From: Nocardioides sp.
GTDB taxonomy: Bacteria > Actinomycetota > Actinomycetes > Propionibacteriales > Nocardioidaceae
Length of the DNA stretch: 40,092 nt
Direction: 5' to 3'
Assembly: GCA_025924815.1 (NCBI GenBank)
Contig: JAICHQ010000021.1
Coordinates: 1 to 40,092, forward strand
Below the pieces are notes generated by a model that was given only the letters and a program-made list of their open reading frames with translations, made no database searches and had not been told where the DNA came from. Both the position numbers and the translations under genes were made by a program. Positions 26,201 through 33,785 of the stretch are shown here, one piece after another (position 1 is the stretch's first letter; each line of letters starts with the position of its first letter).

Positions 26201-27391
26201 GTGACCGCACAGTCCACCGGCCGTGAGGACGCGCCCGGCGGTGCCGTGGCCGTCGAGCTCCGCGACGGCTACCTCGACCTCGCGCACGAGACGGGGCGCT
26301 CGGCCTTCCATTACATGTGGCTTCGCGACAACTGCGGCTGCCACGAGTGCCGTATCTCGCAATCGGGCGAACGGGCGCTCTTCACCGCCGACATCCCCGA
26401 CCACATCGCACCGACCAGCGCCACCGTGGCCGAGACGGACGCTCGTGGGCCGCTGCTGTCCTTGGCGTGGAACGACGGCCATGAGACCCGGTACTCGATC
26501 CGATGGCTCGTCGCGCACGACTACTCCGCCGGCACGAGGGCGCAGAGCGGTCACCTGCCGATCCTCTGGGACGCGACCCTGGCCGCCGTCCCGACCTTCG
26601 AACACGCGGACGTGGTGGGCACAGTCGAGGGCCAGCTGGCCTACCTCGACGCCATCCGTGACTACGGCGTCGCCGTCGTGTCCGGGACCCCGTCGGTCGA
26701 GCGCGAGGTGGAGCGTTTCGCCGAGACCGTCGGGCACGTGCGCGAGACGGCCTTCGAACGCGTCCACAACGTCCGGCACGACCCCCTGGGCTACAACGTC
26801 GCGCACACGCCACTCGAGCTGAAGCCGCACACCGACCTACCGAGCTACAGCTGGCCGCCGAGCATCCAGCTCCTCCACTTCCTGGTCAACGAGGCGACCG
26901 GCGGGGAGAGCACCGTCACCGACGGATGGGCGGTCGTCGAGGACCTGCGCCGCGAGGACCCAGCCGCGTTCGAGGTCCTCGCGCGGGTCCCGGTCTCGTT
27001 CCAGCTGTTCTCGCAGGACGAGGACACCTACGCCACGGCGCCGATCATCCAGCTCGATCCCGACGGCCGGGTGCGGACGTTCCGGTACTCCAACCAGCTG
27101 GCCCAGCCGCTCGACGCCGCCTTCGACGACGTCGAGGCCTTCTACCACGCCTACCGCAAGCTCGGGCGCGCCATCGACAGCGACCGGTACAAGGTCGTGT
27201 TCAAGACCTCGTCCGGGGACCTGCTCACCGTCCACAGCCACCGCGTCATGCACGGTCGGCTCGCGTTCGACCCGGCCAGTGGTGGACGTCACCTGCAAGA
27301 TGTGTACATGGAGTACGACGACCTGATGGCGCGCCGCCGGGTTCTGCTCGGCCACCACATCCCCGAGCCGGCCGACGGAGGTGACGCGTGA
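26201..27391 (+). CDS. GBBH-like 2-oxoglutarate/Fe(II) dioxygenase, candidate TmpA-type phosphonate hydroxylase
   Basis: This 396-aa protein has the two-domain layout of gamma-butyrobetaine hydroxylase: an N-terminal DUF971-like zinc domain (WLRDNCGCHECRI with CxCxxC) and a TauD-type jelly-roll. The iron site shows HTD (LKPHTDLPSYSWPP) and the distal His plus 2-oxoglutarate Arg in HSHRVMHGRLAF. On its own it would be called GBBH. It is, however, translationally coupled to an HD-domain protein, the partnership known from TmpA/TmpB, where the dioxygenase hydroxylates 2-trimethylaminoethylphosphonate next to the phosphorus. That assignment is an inference from context; carnitine synthesis or another quaternary amine is the alternative. 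GTG 26201 has a GAGGAGG ribosome-binding site. Confidence 0.82.
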   Translation: MTAQSTGREDAPGGAVAVELRDGYLDLAHETGRSAFHYMWLRDNCGCHECRISQSGERALFTADIPDHIAPTSATVAETDARGPLLSLAWNDGHETRYSIRWLVAHDYSAGTRAQSGHLPILWDATLAAVPTFEHADVVGTVEGQLAYLDAIRDYGVAVVSGTPSVEREVERFAETVGHVRETAFERVHNVRHDPLGYNVAHTPLELKPHTDLPSYSWPPSIQLLHFLVNEATGGESTVTDGWAVVEDLRREDPAAFEVLARVPVSFQLFSQDEDTYATAPIIQLDPDGRVRTFRYSNQLAQPLDAAFDDVEAFYHAYRKLGRAIDSDRYKVVFKTSSGDLLTVHSHRVMHGRLAFDPASGGRHLQDVYMEYDDLMARRRVLLGHHIPEPADGGDA

Positions 27392-27948
27392 GCGAGGTCG
27401 TGTCGTTCACCCGCATGGAGGACGGCACTGCAGAGGACTACGAGCTGCTCGGACGCCTCGAAGCCGAGGAGATGAAGTCGTTCCCGGACCGCGTCCTCGG
27501 ATGGCTGCGCACCATGGAGGACTCGGCCGGATACCGGATCAGTCGCCTGGACCACTCGCTCCAGGCGGCGACGCGTGCGCTCCGCGCCGGCGAGGACGAG
27601 GAGACCGTGGTCTGCGTCCTGTTGCACGACATCGGGGACCATCTCGCGCCGGCGAACCACTCGGAGGTCGCCGCGGCGGTGCTTCGCCCGTACGTCAGTG
27701 AGAAGAACTACTGGATCGTCAAGCACCACGGGGTGTTCCAGGGGTTCTACTACTTCCACCACGTCGGTCTGGATCCTCTCGCTCGTGACCGCTGGAAGGA
27801 TCACCCGCACTACCAGGCGACCGTCGACTTCTGCGAGAACTACGACCAGAACTCGTTCGACCCCGACTACGACTCGCTTCCCCTGGAGCACTTCGAGCCG
27901 ATGGTGCGGCGCATCCTCGACGACGGCCGACGCCGCAGCTGGGCCTGA
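27388..27948 (+). CDS. HD-domain oxygenase, candidate TmpB/PhnZ-type C-P bond cleaving enzyme
   Basis: This 186-aa HD-superfamily protein resembles PhnZ and TmpB, mixed-valent diiron oxygenases that cleave a hydroxyphosphonate to a carboxylate or aldehyde plus phosphate. Candidate metal ligands are H56 (RLDHSLQAATRAL), H80-D81 (LLHDIGDHLAP), H91 (NHSEVAA), H113 or H114 (VKHHGVFQG) and D153 in NYDQNSFDPDYDSLP, a block shared with that family as I recall it. Usual nucleotide-hydrolysing HD proteins differ around these sites. The GTG start overlaps the dioxygenase stop (GTGA). No phosphonate transporter is near, so the substrate is unproven. Confidence 0.82.
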   Translation: MSEVVSFTRMEDGTAEDYELLGRLEAEEMKSFPDRVLGWLRTMEDSAGYRISRLDHSLQAATRALRAGEDEETVVCVLLHDIGDHLAPANHSEVAAAVLRPYVSEKNYWIVKHHGVFQGFYYFHHVGLDPLARDRWKDHPHYQATVDFCENYDQNSFDPDYDSLPLEHFEPMVRRILDDGRRRSWA

Positions 27949-27978
27949 GCCCGCGCCCACACTGCGTCGGATCCAGGT

Positions 27979-28308
27979 TCAGCGAGCAGGCGCGGAGCGT
28001 CGCATTCGCCGAGCCGTGGTGCACACGGCACCATCGCCTTCGTCCGGCAGCGACCAGCCGTAGCGTTCGGCGACCCGAGCCTCCACTTCGTAGCGGAGCC
28101 AGACGACCTCGTCGGCGCGATCGCTGATCACCTGCACCCGATCGCCGGGCGCGAGGTCACGCAGGGCCGAGAGAAGCCGGCGGCGGCGCGCGTAGTAATC
28201 CAGACCGCGCAGGTCCACGCGCGCAGCTCCGCGCACCTCGGCGGCTCCGTGCGGCTTCCGCCGCCACGGCCTCCGCCCGGACCTCAGACCGTGGACTGCT
28301 GTCGTCAT
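27979..28308 (-). CDS. DUF2249-domain protein
   Basis: This 109-aa protein has a basic N-terminus followed by the DUF2249 (TusA-like) fold: VDLRGLDYYARRRRLLSAL, PGDRVQVISDR, and a final beta strand. Related domains occur in nitrite and nitric-oxide gene clusters and fused to hemerythrin, as in the gene at 32944. ATG 28308 is preferred over ATG 28341 because AGAGG stands five bases upstream. It is transcribed away from the Rieske/regulator operon from a strong promoter at 28343-28372. Function is unknown. Confidence 0.7.
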   Translation of the reverse strand: MTTAVHGLRSGRRPWRRKPHGAAEVRGAARVDLRGLDYYARRRRLLSALRDLAPGDRVQVISDRADEVVWLRYEVEARVAERYGWSLPDEGDGAVCTTARRMRRSAPAR

Positions 28309-28342
28309 CGGAACCTCTCGGTCTCCAGAGTGATCATGCAAG

Positions 28343-28372
28343 AACCTATTCTACCTAACTCATTCGTGTCAA
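28343..28372 (-). promoter_or_regulatory. Strong promoter of the DUF2249 gene
   Basis: Minus strand: perfect -35 TTGACA (28372-28367), 18-base spacer, -10 TAGGTT (28348-28343). This AT-rich block contrasts with the surrounding GC-rich DNA. Confidence 0.65.
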
Positions 28373-28455
28373 TCCTGCACCCACCCGCCCGTTCGGACGC
28401 AGTCCACGCCTCCCGAGCACTGGTCGATCACCGACGATCGTGTTATACACGGAGG

Positions 28456-28470
28456 TAATTGTTTCAATTA
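28456..28470. promoter_or_regulatory. Palindromic candidate operator (TAATTG-TTT-CAATTA)
   Basis: Perfect 6-bp inverted repeat with a 3-base centre upstream of the 28488 gene. Its core TTGTTTCAA fits the TTGTnnCAA pattern seen at 29348 and 33777. It lies just downstream of a possible -10 TTATAC (28443-28448), where a bound repressor would block transcription. Confidence 0.5.
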
Positions 28471-28487
28471 GACCTGCGGAGAGCGCC

Positions 28488-28967
28488 ATGCTGCGAAGGA
28501 GGCACCCCCTCGTGCCGAAGAGCCTGGTCGACCAGATCGACCAGGCTCTCACCGCAGTCGACGACGCCCGGGCGGAGCTGGCACGGGTGATCGCGGACCA
28601 GGCCCCGCTACCGGCCAGACGCGAGGCACACGCGAGAGTCAGACACGCCTTCGACGACGCGGACGCGCTGTTGCGTCAGGCCACGGCCCTTGCCAGGCAA
28701 CGGTCGTATCGAGGGTGGTCCGAGTGGCGACACCGCCTCTCGACCCTCGACCTCGCCCGCCAGATCCATCTCCTCGCCGAGCAGGACGAGGCGGGACTGC
28801 TCCCGATCGGGAGCGTACGAGCCGTCGACACCGGCATGTCCGGCCCCGACATCGGCGATCTACAGCACGGCGACTCACGAGATCCCGGAACCCTTCCCGC
28901 CTATGGTCTCGACCTCGAGGCGCTGCTCACCACACCACCGGGCGTCTCGCCCGGCGAGGCCGCCTGA
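28488..28967 (+). CDS. Helical protein of unknown function, coupled to a Rieske protein
   Basis: This 159-aa protein is not recognised. The first two thirds are strongly helical and charged (SLVDQIDQALTAVDDARAEL, ALLRQATALARQRSYRG); the last third is Gly/Pro/Asp rich and probably loose. No signal peptide, membrane segment or Cys pair is seen. ATG 28488 is chosen because GCGGAGAG precedes it; an in-frame ATG at 28440 lacks one. Its stop TGA shares a base with the ATG of the Rieske gene (TGATG), so the two are translationally coupled and may work together. Located in the nitrite/NO module. Confidence 0.6.
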   Translation: MLRRRHPLVPKSLVDQIDQALTAVDDARAELARVIADQAPLPARREAHARVRHAFDDADALLRQATALARQRSYRGWSEWRHRLSTLDLARQIHLLAEQDEAGLLPIGSVRAVDTGMSGPDIGDLQHGDSRDPGTLPAYGLDLEALLTTPPGVSPGEAA

Positions 28968-29323
28968 TGCGGCGTGGAGCGCCGCCGCCTGGCAGCGCCG
29001 TCAGGCCCGGAATGGGCTGGCACCCCGTGTGCGCGATGACCAGCCTCGTCGACGAGCTGCCCCTGGCGGTCGACGTGTCCGGTGTCGCCGTGTGCGTGGT
29101 GCGGATCGACGGTGAGGTCTTCGCCGTCCACGACGAATGCACCCACCAGTCGGTGCCGCTGTCCGAGGGCGACGTGGAGGGCGGCACGATCGAGTGCTGG
29201 CGGCACGGATCGCGGTTCGACCTGCGTTCGGGCGCCGTCATCAACCCACCCGCGACCGAGCCGGTCCGCGTCTATCGGACCCGGGTCGAGGACGGCCAGG
29301 TCCAGGTCGACATCGGAGGATGA
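28967..29323 (+). CDS. Rieske [2Fe-2S] ferredoxin-like protein
   Basis: A small (118-aa) soluble Rieske protein of the NirD/ferredoxin-component type. The cluster ligands are CTH (DECTHQSVPLSEG) and CWRH (GTIECWRHGSRFDL). The core starts GWHPVCAMTSLVDELPLAV. It has no oxygenase domain, so it is likely an electron carrier. ATG 28967 is coupled to the upstream stop; ATG 29012 would remove a 15-residue extension. It could deliver electrons inside the nitrite/NO module; the partner is not known. Confidence 0.85.
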   Translation: MRRGAPPPGSAVRPGMGWHPVCAMTSLVDELPLAVDVSGVAVCVVRIDGEVFAVHDECTHQSVPLSEGDVEGGTIECWRHGSRFDLRSGAVINPPATEPVRVYRTRVEDGQVQVDIGG

Positions 29324-29347
29324 CCGCGCCGGCACGGACCGACCTGC

Positions 29348-29376
29348 TTGTTACAACCCAATCGAGCGATGACAAT
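29348..29376 (+). promoter_or_regulatory. Promoter of the SufR-like regulator with TTGTTACAA palindrome on the -35
   Basis: -35 TTGTTA (29348-29353), 17-base spacer, -10 GACAAT (29371-29376); the expected start point coincides with the GTG at 29383, so the message is probably leaderless. The 9-bp palindrome TTGTTACAA (29348-29356) overlaps the -35, suggesting autoregulation. Confidence 0.6.
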
Positions 29377-29382
29377 GACCCC

Positions 29383-30060
29383 GTGACAGGTGCGAGTCTC
29401 GCCGACCCCCCACCCCCGCTTCCGGCCGGCAGCCGGCGGGCGGAGGTGCTCGCCGTGTTGCGTAGCGCCGACCAGCCACTGTCGGTCACCGAGGTCGCCG
29501 AGGCGATGGGGCTGCACGTGAACACCGCACGCTTCCACCTTGACGGCCTGGTGCTCGACGGCCTCGCGGAGCGAACCACCCAGCCGCGGGAGACACCCGG
29601 GCGACCGCGGATCCTCTACTCCTCCGAGGGTCCGACGCCGGGTCCCCGGAGCTACGAGCTGCTGGCGGAGATGCTCACCGGTCTCGTCCCGTCCTCGGAC
29701 GCCGGCCCGACGACGGTCGAGCTCGGCCAGGCCTGGGGGCGACATCTGGTCGATCGCGCAGCACCCTCCGAACGTGTCGACGCGCAGGAGGCGATGGCCC
29801 GTCTCGATCGAGTGCTGGACTCGGTCGGCTTCCAGCCCGAGTCCCGTGTCATCGACACGGGGTTCGAGGTACGTCTGCGCCACTGTCCGTTCCTCGAGGT
29901 CGCCCAGAAGCACACCGACATCGTGTGCGCGATCCACCTGGGACTCATGCAGGGAGCCCTCGACGAGCTGGGCGCTCCGGTGGTGGCCACTTCGCTGGAG
30001 CCCTTCGTCACCCCCCGGTTGTGTGTCGCCCACCTGCAGGCGACCACGGCAGCGAGCTGA
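29383..30060 (+). CDS. SufR-like (COG2345) winged-helix regulator with conserved Cys, candidate Fe-S redox/NO sensor
   Basis: This 225-aa protein has an N-terminal ArsR/DeoR-type winged helix (LSVTEVAEAMGLHVNTARFH) with the RPRILY wing, a helical linker and a C-terminal domain with three Cys: C168 (RHCPFLEV), C182 (DIVCAIHLG) and C214 (PRLCVAHL). SufR and relatives hold an iron-sulfur cluster through such Cys and lose DNA binding on oxidation or NO damage (family knowledge). Here it sits among nitrite reductase, NnrS-like and hemerythrin genes, so an NO- or oxygen-responsive role is likely but unproven. An alternative start, ATG 29320 overlapping the Rieske stop, cannot be excluded. Confidence 0.85.
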   Translation: MTGASLADPPPPLPAGSRRAEVLAVLRSADQPLSVTEVAEAMGLHVNTARFHLDGLVLDGLAERTTQPRETPGRPRILYSSEGPTPGPRSYELLAEMLTGLVPSSDAGPTTVELGQAWGRHLVDRAAPSERVDAQEAMARLDRVLDSVGFQPESRVIDTGFEVRLRHCPFLEVAQKHTDIVCAIHLGLMQGALDELGAPVVATSLEPFVTPRLCVAHLQATTAAS

Positions 30061-30117
30061 CCGGCGGGACCGCGGTCCGGCGCCCGGCGAGCCCATCCGG
30101 ACGACCCGGTTCGGGCG

Positions 30118-30146
30118 TTGTTTTTGCCTAGTCACCTTGTAATAAT
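30118..30146 (+). promoter_or_regulatory. Probable leaderless promoter of the aceE-type gene
   Basis: TTGTTT (30118-30123), 17-base spacer, AATAAT (30141-30146); seven bases later is the ATG at 30153 with no ribosome-binding site. A degenerate TTGTAATAA (30137-30145) overlaps the -10 and resembles the operator pattern of neighbouring promoters. Confidence 0.55.
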
Positions 30147-30152
30147 TGGACC

Positions 30153-32879
30153 ATGACACAGGTGGGCTCAGGCCACGAGGCGGCCTGGCGCGAGGAGCGG
30201 GCGGAGTGGCTCGAGTCGGTGGACGGGCTGATCCGGGCGCGGGGGGCACAGACCGCGGCACGGATCCTCGCCGACGTCTCGGACTACGCACTCGCCCGAG
30301 GGGTTCCGGCGCGCGGTCCTACGCCGTACCGCAACACCGTCCCTGCCGACCAGGTGCCGCCCTATCCGGGCGACCTCCGGGTCGAGGAGCGCATCAACGC
30401 CTACCTGCGCTGGAACGCGATGGCCATGGTCGTGCGGGCCAACAAGCAGCACGCAGGGCTCGGTGGCCACCTGTCGACGTACGCGTCGACGCTGACGCTG
30501 TGGGAAGTGGGCTTCCAGCATTTCTTCCGCGGCCGCGGAGCAGAGGGCGGGCAGGCCGTCCCCGGTGACCAGGTCTTCTTCCAGGGCCACGCCAGTCCCG
30601 GCGTGTACGCGCGGGCGTTCCTCGAGGGACGGCTGACCGCCGAGCAGCTGGACCTGTTCCGACGAGAGGTCGCCGGCGCCGGCTCCGGGCTGCCCTCGTA
30701 CCCCCACCCGCGGAGCATGGGTGAGTTCTGGGAGTTCCCCACCGTGAGCCTCGGCATCGGCCCGCTCCATGCGGTCTACCAGGCGCGGTTCAACCGGTAC
30801 CTCGCCGCTCGCGGCCTCGCGGACACGGCCGCTGCTCGCGTGTGGTGCTTCGTCGGCGACGGTGAGACCGACGAGCCCGAGACCCTGGCCGCCATCCGGC
30901 TCGCCGCCCGCGAGCACCTCGACAACCTGGTCTTCGTCGTCAACGGCAACCTGCAGCGTCTCGACGGGCCGGTGCGCGGCAACAGTCGCATCCTCGACGA
31001 GCTGGAGAGCACGTTCTCCGGCGCCGGCTGGCACGTGCACAAGGTGCTCTGGGGCAGTGAGTGGGAGGCCCTGTTCCGCGGACCGGGAGGTCCGGCGTTG
31101 CTCCACCGGATGGAGGCGATGAACGACGGCGACCTCCAGCGGCTCACGGTCCTCGAGCCCGCCGAGCTCCGAGAGACGCTGTTCGGCGGCGACGACCCCG
31201 ACCTGCACGCACTGGGCGTCTCCGTCACCGACGGGCAGATCCGCGCACTGCGGCCCGGCGGGCACGACCCACGCCTCGTGTACGCCGCCTACGCCGACGC
31301 GGTCTCGCACACCGGCGGCCCTAGCGTGGTCCTGGCCCAGACCGTGAAGGGCTACGCGCTGGGCCCGAACTTCGAGGGACGCAACGCCACCCACCAGATG
31401 AAGAAGATGACCCCGGCGCAACTGCGCATCTTCCGCGACATCCTCGACCTGCCCGTCACCGATGCCGAACTGGCCGACGGCATGCCGCCGTACCTTCCGC
31501 TCCGCCAGGGCTCCCCCGAGCTGGACTACCTGCACGAACGCCGTCGCGCGCTCGGCGGACTGCTCCCCCGTCGACCCGCCACCCCGGCCCTCCTTCCGAC
31601 ACAACCGGGCGAGGTGGCCTTCGCGGACTTCGACGCCGGCTCGGGCAAGCATCCGGTGTCGACCACCGTCGCCTACACCCGGCTGCTGCGCTCGTTGATG
31701 CGCGACCCGGCCATCGGTTCCCGGATCGTGCCGATCGTGCCTGACGAGGGCCGCACCTTCGGCTTCGAGGTGCTCTACAGCGAGTTCGGCATCTACGCCC
31801 CCGACGGTCAGCTGTACACACCGGTCGATGCCGGCGTGCAGCTGTCGTACAAGGAGACCGCGACCGGGCAGGTGCTGCAGGAAGGGATCACCGAGGCCGG
31901 GGGGCTCGCCGAGCTGACCGCCGCCGCCACCGCCGGGCACACGTGGGACACCGCCGTCGTGCCGTTCTTCACCTACTACTCCATGTTCGGCTTCCAGCGG
32001 GTCGGCGACCTGATCTGGGCCCTGGGCGACGCACGCGGCCGCGGGTTCCTCGTCGGCGCGACCGCCGGTCGCACCACGCTCGCGGGCGAGGGGCTCCAGC
32101 ACACGGACGGCTCATCCCAGCTGGCGGCACTCGCGGTCCCGAGCTGCCGCGCGTACGACCCGGCGTTCGCCTATGAGACCGCCACCGTCATCCGGGACGG
32201 CATCCGACGGATGTACGCCGAGGGCGAGGAGTGCTTCTACTACCTGACGCTGTACAACGAAGACCAGATCCAGCCGGCCAAGCCCGCCGACTCCGGCGTT
32301 CCCGGGATCAGCGTCGACGAGGCGATCGTCGCCGGCTTGTACCGGGTGACGGCCGCTCCCGCCGACCGACGCGCTCGGGTGCGACTGCTCGCCTCCGGGC
32401 CGGCCGTCCGGTCGGCGCAGCAGGCGGCCACAGACCTGGCCGCCGAGCGCGCGATCCCCGCGGAGGTCTGGTCGGTCACCAGCTGGAAGCAGCTGCGCGA
32501 CGACGCGCTCGCGGTGGAGCGGTGGAACCAGGCGCATCCGGACGAGGCCCCGCGGGTCAGTCACCTGAGCCTCGCCCTCGGTGCGGAGCCCATCCCCGTC
32601 GTCGCGGTCAGCGACTACGTCAGCGCGTTGCCCGACCAGCTCGCGCGGTTCGTCGCAGCGTCCTTCGTCAGCCTCGGCACCGACGGCTACGGGATCTCCG
32701 ACACCCGCGAGGACCTGCGCGCCCACTTCGGCGTCGACGCCGAGGCCATCGGCGCAGCCGCGACACGAGTGGCCGATCTCGCCGGCAGCCTCCAGCCGTT
32801 GACGCCGCCTGCGACCGGGCCATCGACCGGGCCATCACCGCAGGTCGCGCGGCCGCAGCACAACCTGAGCGCGGTCTGA
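30153..32879 (+). CDS. aceE: Pyruvate dehydrogenase E1 component, homodimeric AceE type
   Basis: Thiamine-diphosphate-dependent decarboxylase that starts the pyruvate dehydrogenase reaction. The 908-aa protein has normal AceE length and motifs: RANKQHAGLGGHLSTYAS, the ThDP motif WCFVGDGETDEPETLAA through NLQRLDGPVRGN, and the C-terminal HTDGSSQLAALAVPSC and CFYYLTLYNEDQ. The tail is a short Pro/Thr/Ser-rich extension. No E2 or E3 genes are nearby. It sits in a nitrite/NO gene module with an AT-rich leaderless promoter, so it may be a second, condition-specific copy (inference). A phosphoketolase or transketolase was considered but the AceE motifs are decisive. Confidence 0.95.
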   Translation: MTQVGSGHEAAWREERAEWLESVDGLIRARGAQTAARILADVSDYALARGVPARGPTPYRNTVPADQVPPYPGDLRVEERINAYLRWNAMAMVVRANKQHAGLGGHLSTYASTLTLWEVGFQHFFRGRGAEGGQAVPGDQVFFQGHASPGVYARAFLEGRLTAEQLDLFRREVAGAGSGLPSYPHPRSMGEFWEFPTVSLGIGPLHAVYQARFNRYLAARGLADTAAARVWCFVGDGETDEPETLAAIRLAAREHLDNLVFVVNGNLQRLDGPVRGNSRILDELESTFSGAGWHVHKVLWGSEWEALFRGPGGPALLHRMEAMNDGDLQRLTVLEPAELRETLFGGDDPDLHALGVSVTDGQIRALRPGGHDPRLVYAAYADAVSHTGGPSVVLAQTVKGYALGPNFEGRNATHQMKKMTPAQLRIFRDILDLPVTDAELADGMPPYLPLRQGSPELDYLHERRRALGGLLPRRPATPALLPTQPGEVAFADFDAGSGKHPVSTTVAYTRLLRSLMRDPAIGSRIVPIVPDEGRTFGFEVLYSEFGIYAPDGQLYTPVDAGVQLSYKETATGQVLQEGITEAGGLAELTAAATAGHTWDTAVVPFFTYYSMFGFQRVGDLIWALGDARGRGFLVGATAGRTTLAGEGLQHTDGSSQLAALAVPSCRAYDPAFAYETATVIRDGIRRMYAEGEECFYYLTLYNEDQIQPAKPADSGVPGISVDEAIVAGLYRVTAAPADRRARVRLLASGPAVRSAQQAATDLAAERAIPAEVWSVTSWKQLRDDALAVERWNQAHPDEAPRVSHLSLALGAEPIPVVAVSDYVSALPDQLARFVAASFVSLGTDGYGISDTREDLRAHFGVDAEAIGAAATRVADLAGSLQPLTPPATGPSTGPSPQVARPQHNLSAV

Positions 32880-32906
32880 CACCGCTCCGGACGGCGATCG
32901 GACCGA

Positions 32907-32937
32907 GGCGTCCCCGCCGGGATCCGGCAGGGACGCC
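32907..32937. terminator. Bidirectional terminator between aceE and the hemerythrin gene
   Basis: Stem GGCGTCCC-C-GCCGG / CCGGC-A-GGGACGCC with a GAT loop, between convergent stops; about 13 base pairs with one mismatch. Confidence 0.85.
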
Positions 32938-32943
32938 CGGTTC

Positions 32944-33714
32944 TCAGCCCCGCACGAAGAGGAGTCGCCAGGCCTCCGGCCCCTTCTCGAGGTAGCTCAC
33001 GTCGAACAGTCCGGGAGTGCGCTGCTCGATCTGGGCCAGGAGCGGCTGCGGGTCGTGCGGTGCGACCAGCACGAGGCCGCCACCGGGACCTACCGCATCG
33101 AGTGCGCCGAAGATGGTCGCGTGCCGGATCGCGTGCGGTACGACGCGGGCGTCGAGCTCCGGGTAGCCGGGACCGTCGACCTCGCCGCAGGTGCACTGGT
33201 GGCCGCCCTCCTCGGCAACGTCGGCATGGCCCTGGTGCTCGTGGTGACCCAGCAGGTCGTGCATTCCGGCGAGCAGACCGGCGAGCTCCACGCCCGGCGC
33301 CTGCGCCAGCAACGGCAGGATCTGGTCGTTCTCCTTGACCAGGTGACTGTCGAAGACGGCCCGCAACGCGGTGGCCGAGCCGGCCGCGCGGATCGGGTCC
33401 GTGGCCCCGGCCAGATCCTCGACCAGCCGCACGATCACGCCGTGCTCCGCCACCATGGCGTCGACCAGCATCCGGGCGCGGTCGAAGCCCGCCGCGGCCG
33501 GGTAGAGGGTCTTCTCCTCCGCCTGGGCATGGGGGACCAGCTCCTCGTGGCACCAGGCCACCAGCTCGTCTCGGGTCGCCTCCCACAGCGGGCCCGCGGA
33601 CACCAGCCGTTCCACCCGGGTGCCCAGCGCACCGGCCAGCGTCGCATGATGCTGCTCCACCGCCGCCACCGCGGCGGCGTCGGCCTCGGTCGTGGCAATC
33701 ATCACGTCGTCCAT
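32944..33714 (-). CDS. Hemerythrin-domain protein fused to DUF2249
   Basis: The 256-aa protein has an N-terminal hemerythrin four-helix domain (residues about 10-150) with diiron-type motifs EQHHATL, HAQAEEKTLYP, EHGVIVRLVEDL and SHLVKENDQILPLL. A linker rich in His and Cys (HHEHQGHADVAEEGGHQCTC) follows, then a C-terminal DUF2249 domain (PELDARVVPHAIRHATIF, YLEKGPEAWRLLF). Related hemerythrin proteins bind O2 or NO or repair NO-damaged iron centres (RIC/YtfE), so NO detoxification fits. ATG 33714 has a GGGAG site. Transcribed divergently from the NnrS-like gene across a shared TTGTGACAA operator. Confidence 0.85.
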   Translation of the reverse strand: MDDVMIATTEADAAAVAAVEQHHATLAGALGTRVERLVSAGPLWEATRDELVAWCHEELVPHAQAEEKTLYPAAAGFDRARMLVDAMVAEHGVIVRLVEDLAGATDPIRAAGSATALRAVFDSHLVKENDQILPLLAQAPGVELAGLLAGMHDLLGHHEHQGHADVAEEGGHQCTCGEVDGPGYPELDARVVPHAIRHATIFGALDAVGPGGGLVLVAPHDPQPLLAQIEQRTPGLFDVSYLEKGPEAWRLLFVRG

Positions 33715-33766
33715 GTCGTCTCCCTATGTCGCGTCCCCGCACCTCGCGGACCCGAGGATAGTTTAT

Positions 33767-33785
33767 TACACTCTCATTGTGACAA
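33767..33785. promoter_or_regulatory. Shared divergent control region with TTGTGACAA palindrome
   Basis: The 9-bp palindrome TTGTGACAA (33777-33785) lies between two promoters. On the minus strand its TTGTCA can serve as -35 with TATCCT as -10 (19-base spacer) for the hemerythrin gene. On the plus strand TACACT (33767-33772) is a -10 placed exactly for a leaderless GTG start at 33779. Confidence 0.55.

Noticed and set aside
26097..26210. Functional link between bioY and the TmpA/TmpB-like operon through a shared divergent promoter
   Set aside because: No shared palindrome or common box was found in the gap; bioY is probably independent.
26201..27391. Naming the dioxygenase gamma-butyrobetaine hydroxylase of carnitine synthesis
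   Set aside because: Domain layout fits, but the overlapping HD-oxygenase gene argues for a phosphonate-type pathway, so no specific gene symbol was assigned.
30168..32102. Long minus-strand open frame opposite aceE (644 codons)
   Set aside because: It is the antisense of a clearly recognised enzyme; high GC keeps such frames open. Its translation has no recognisable domains.
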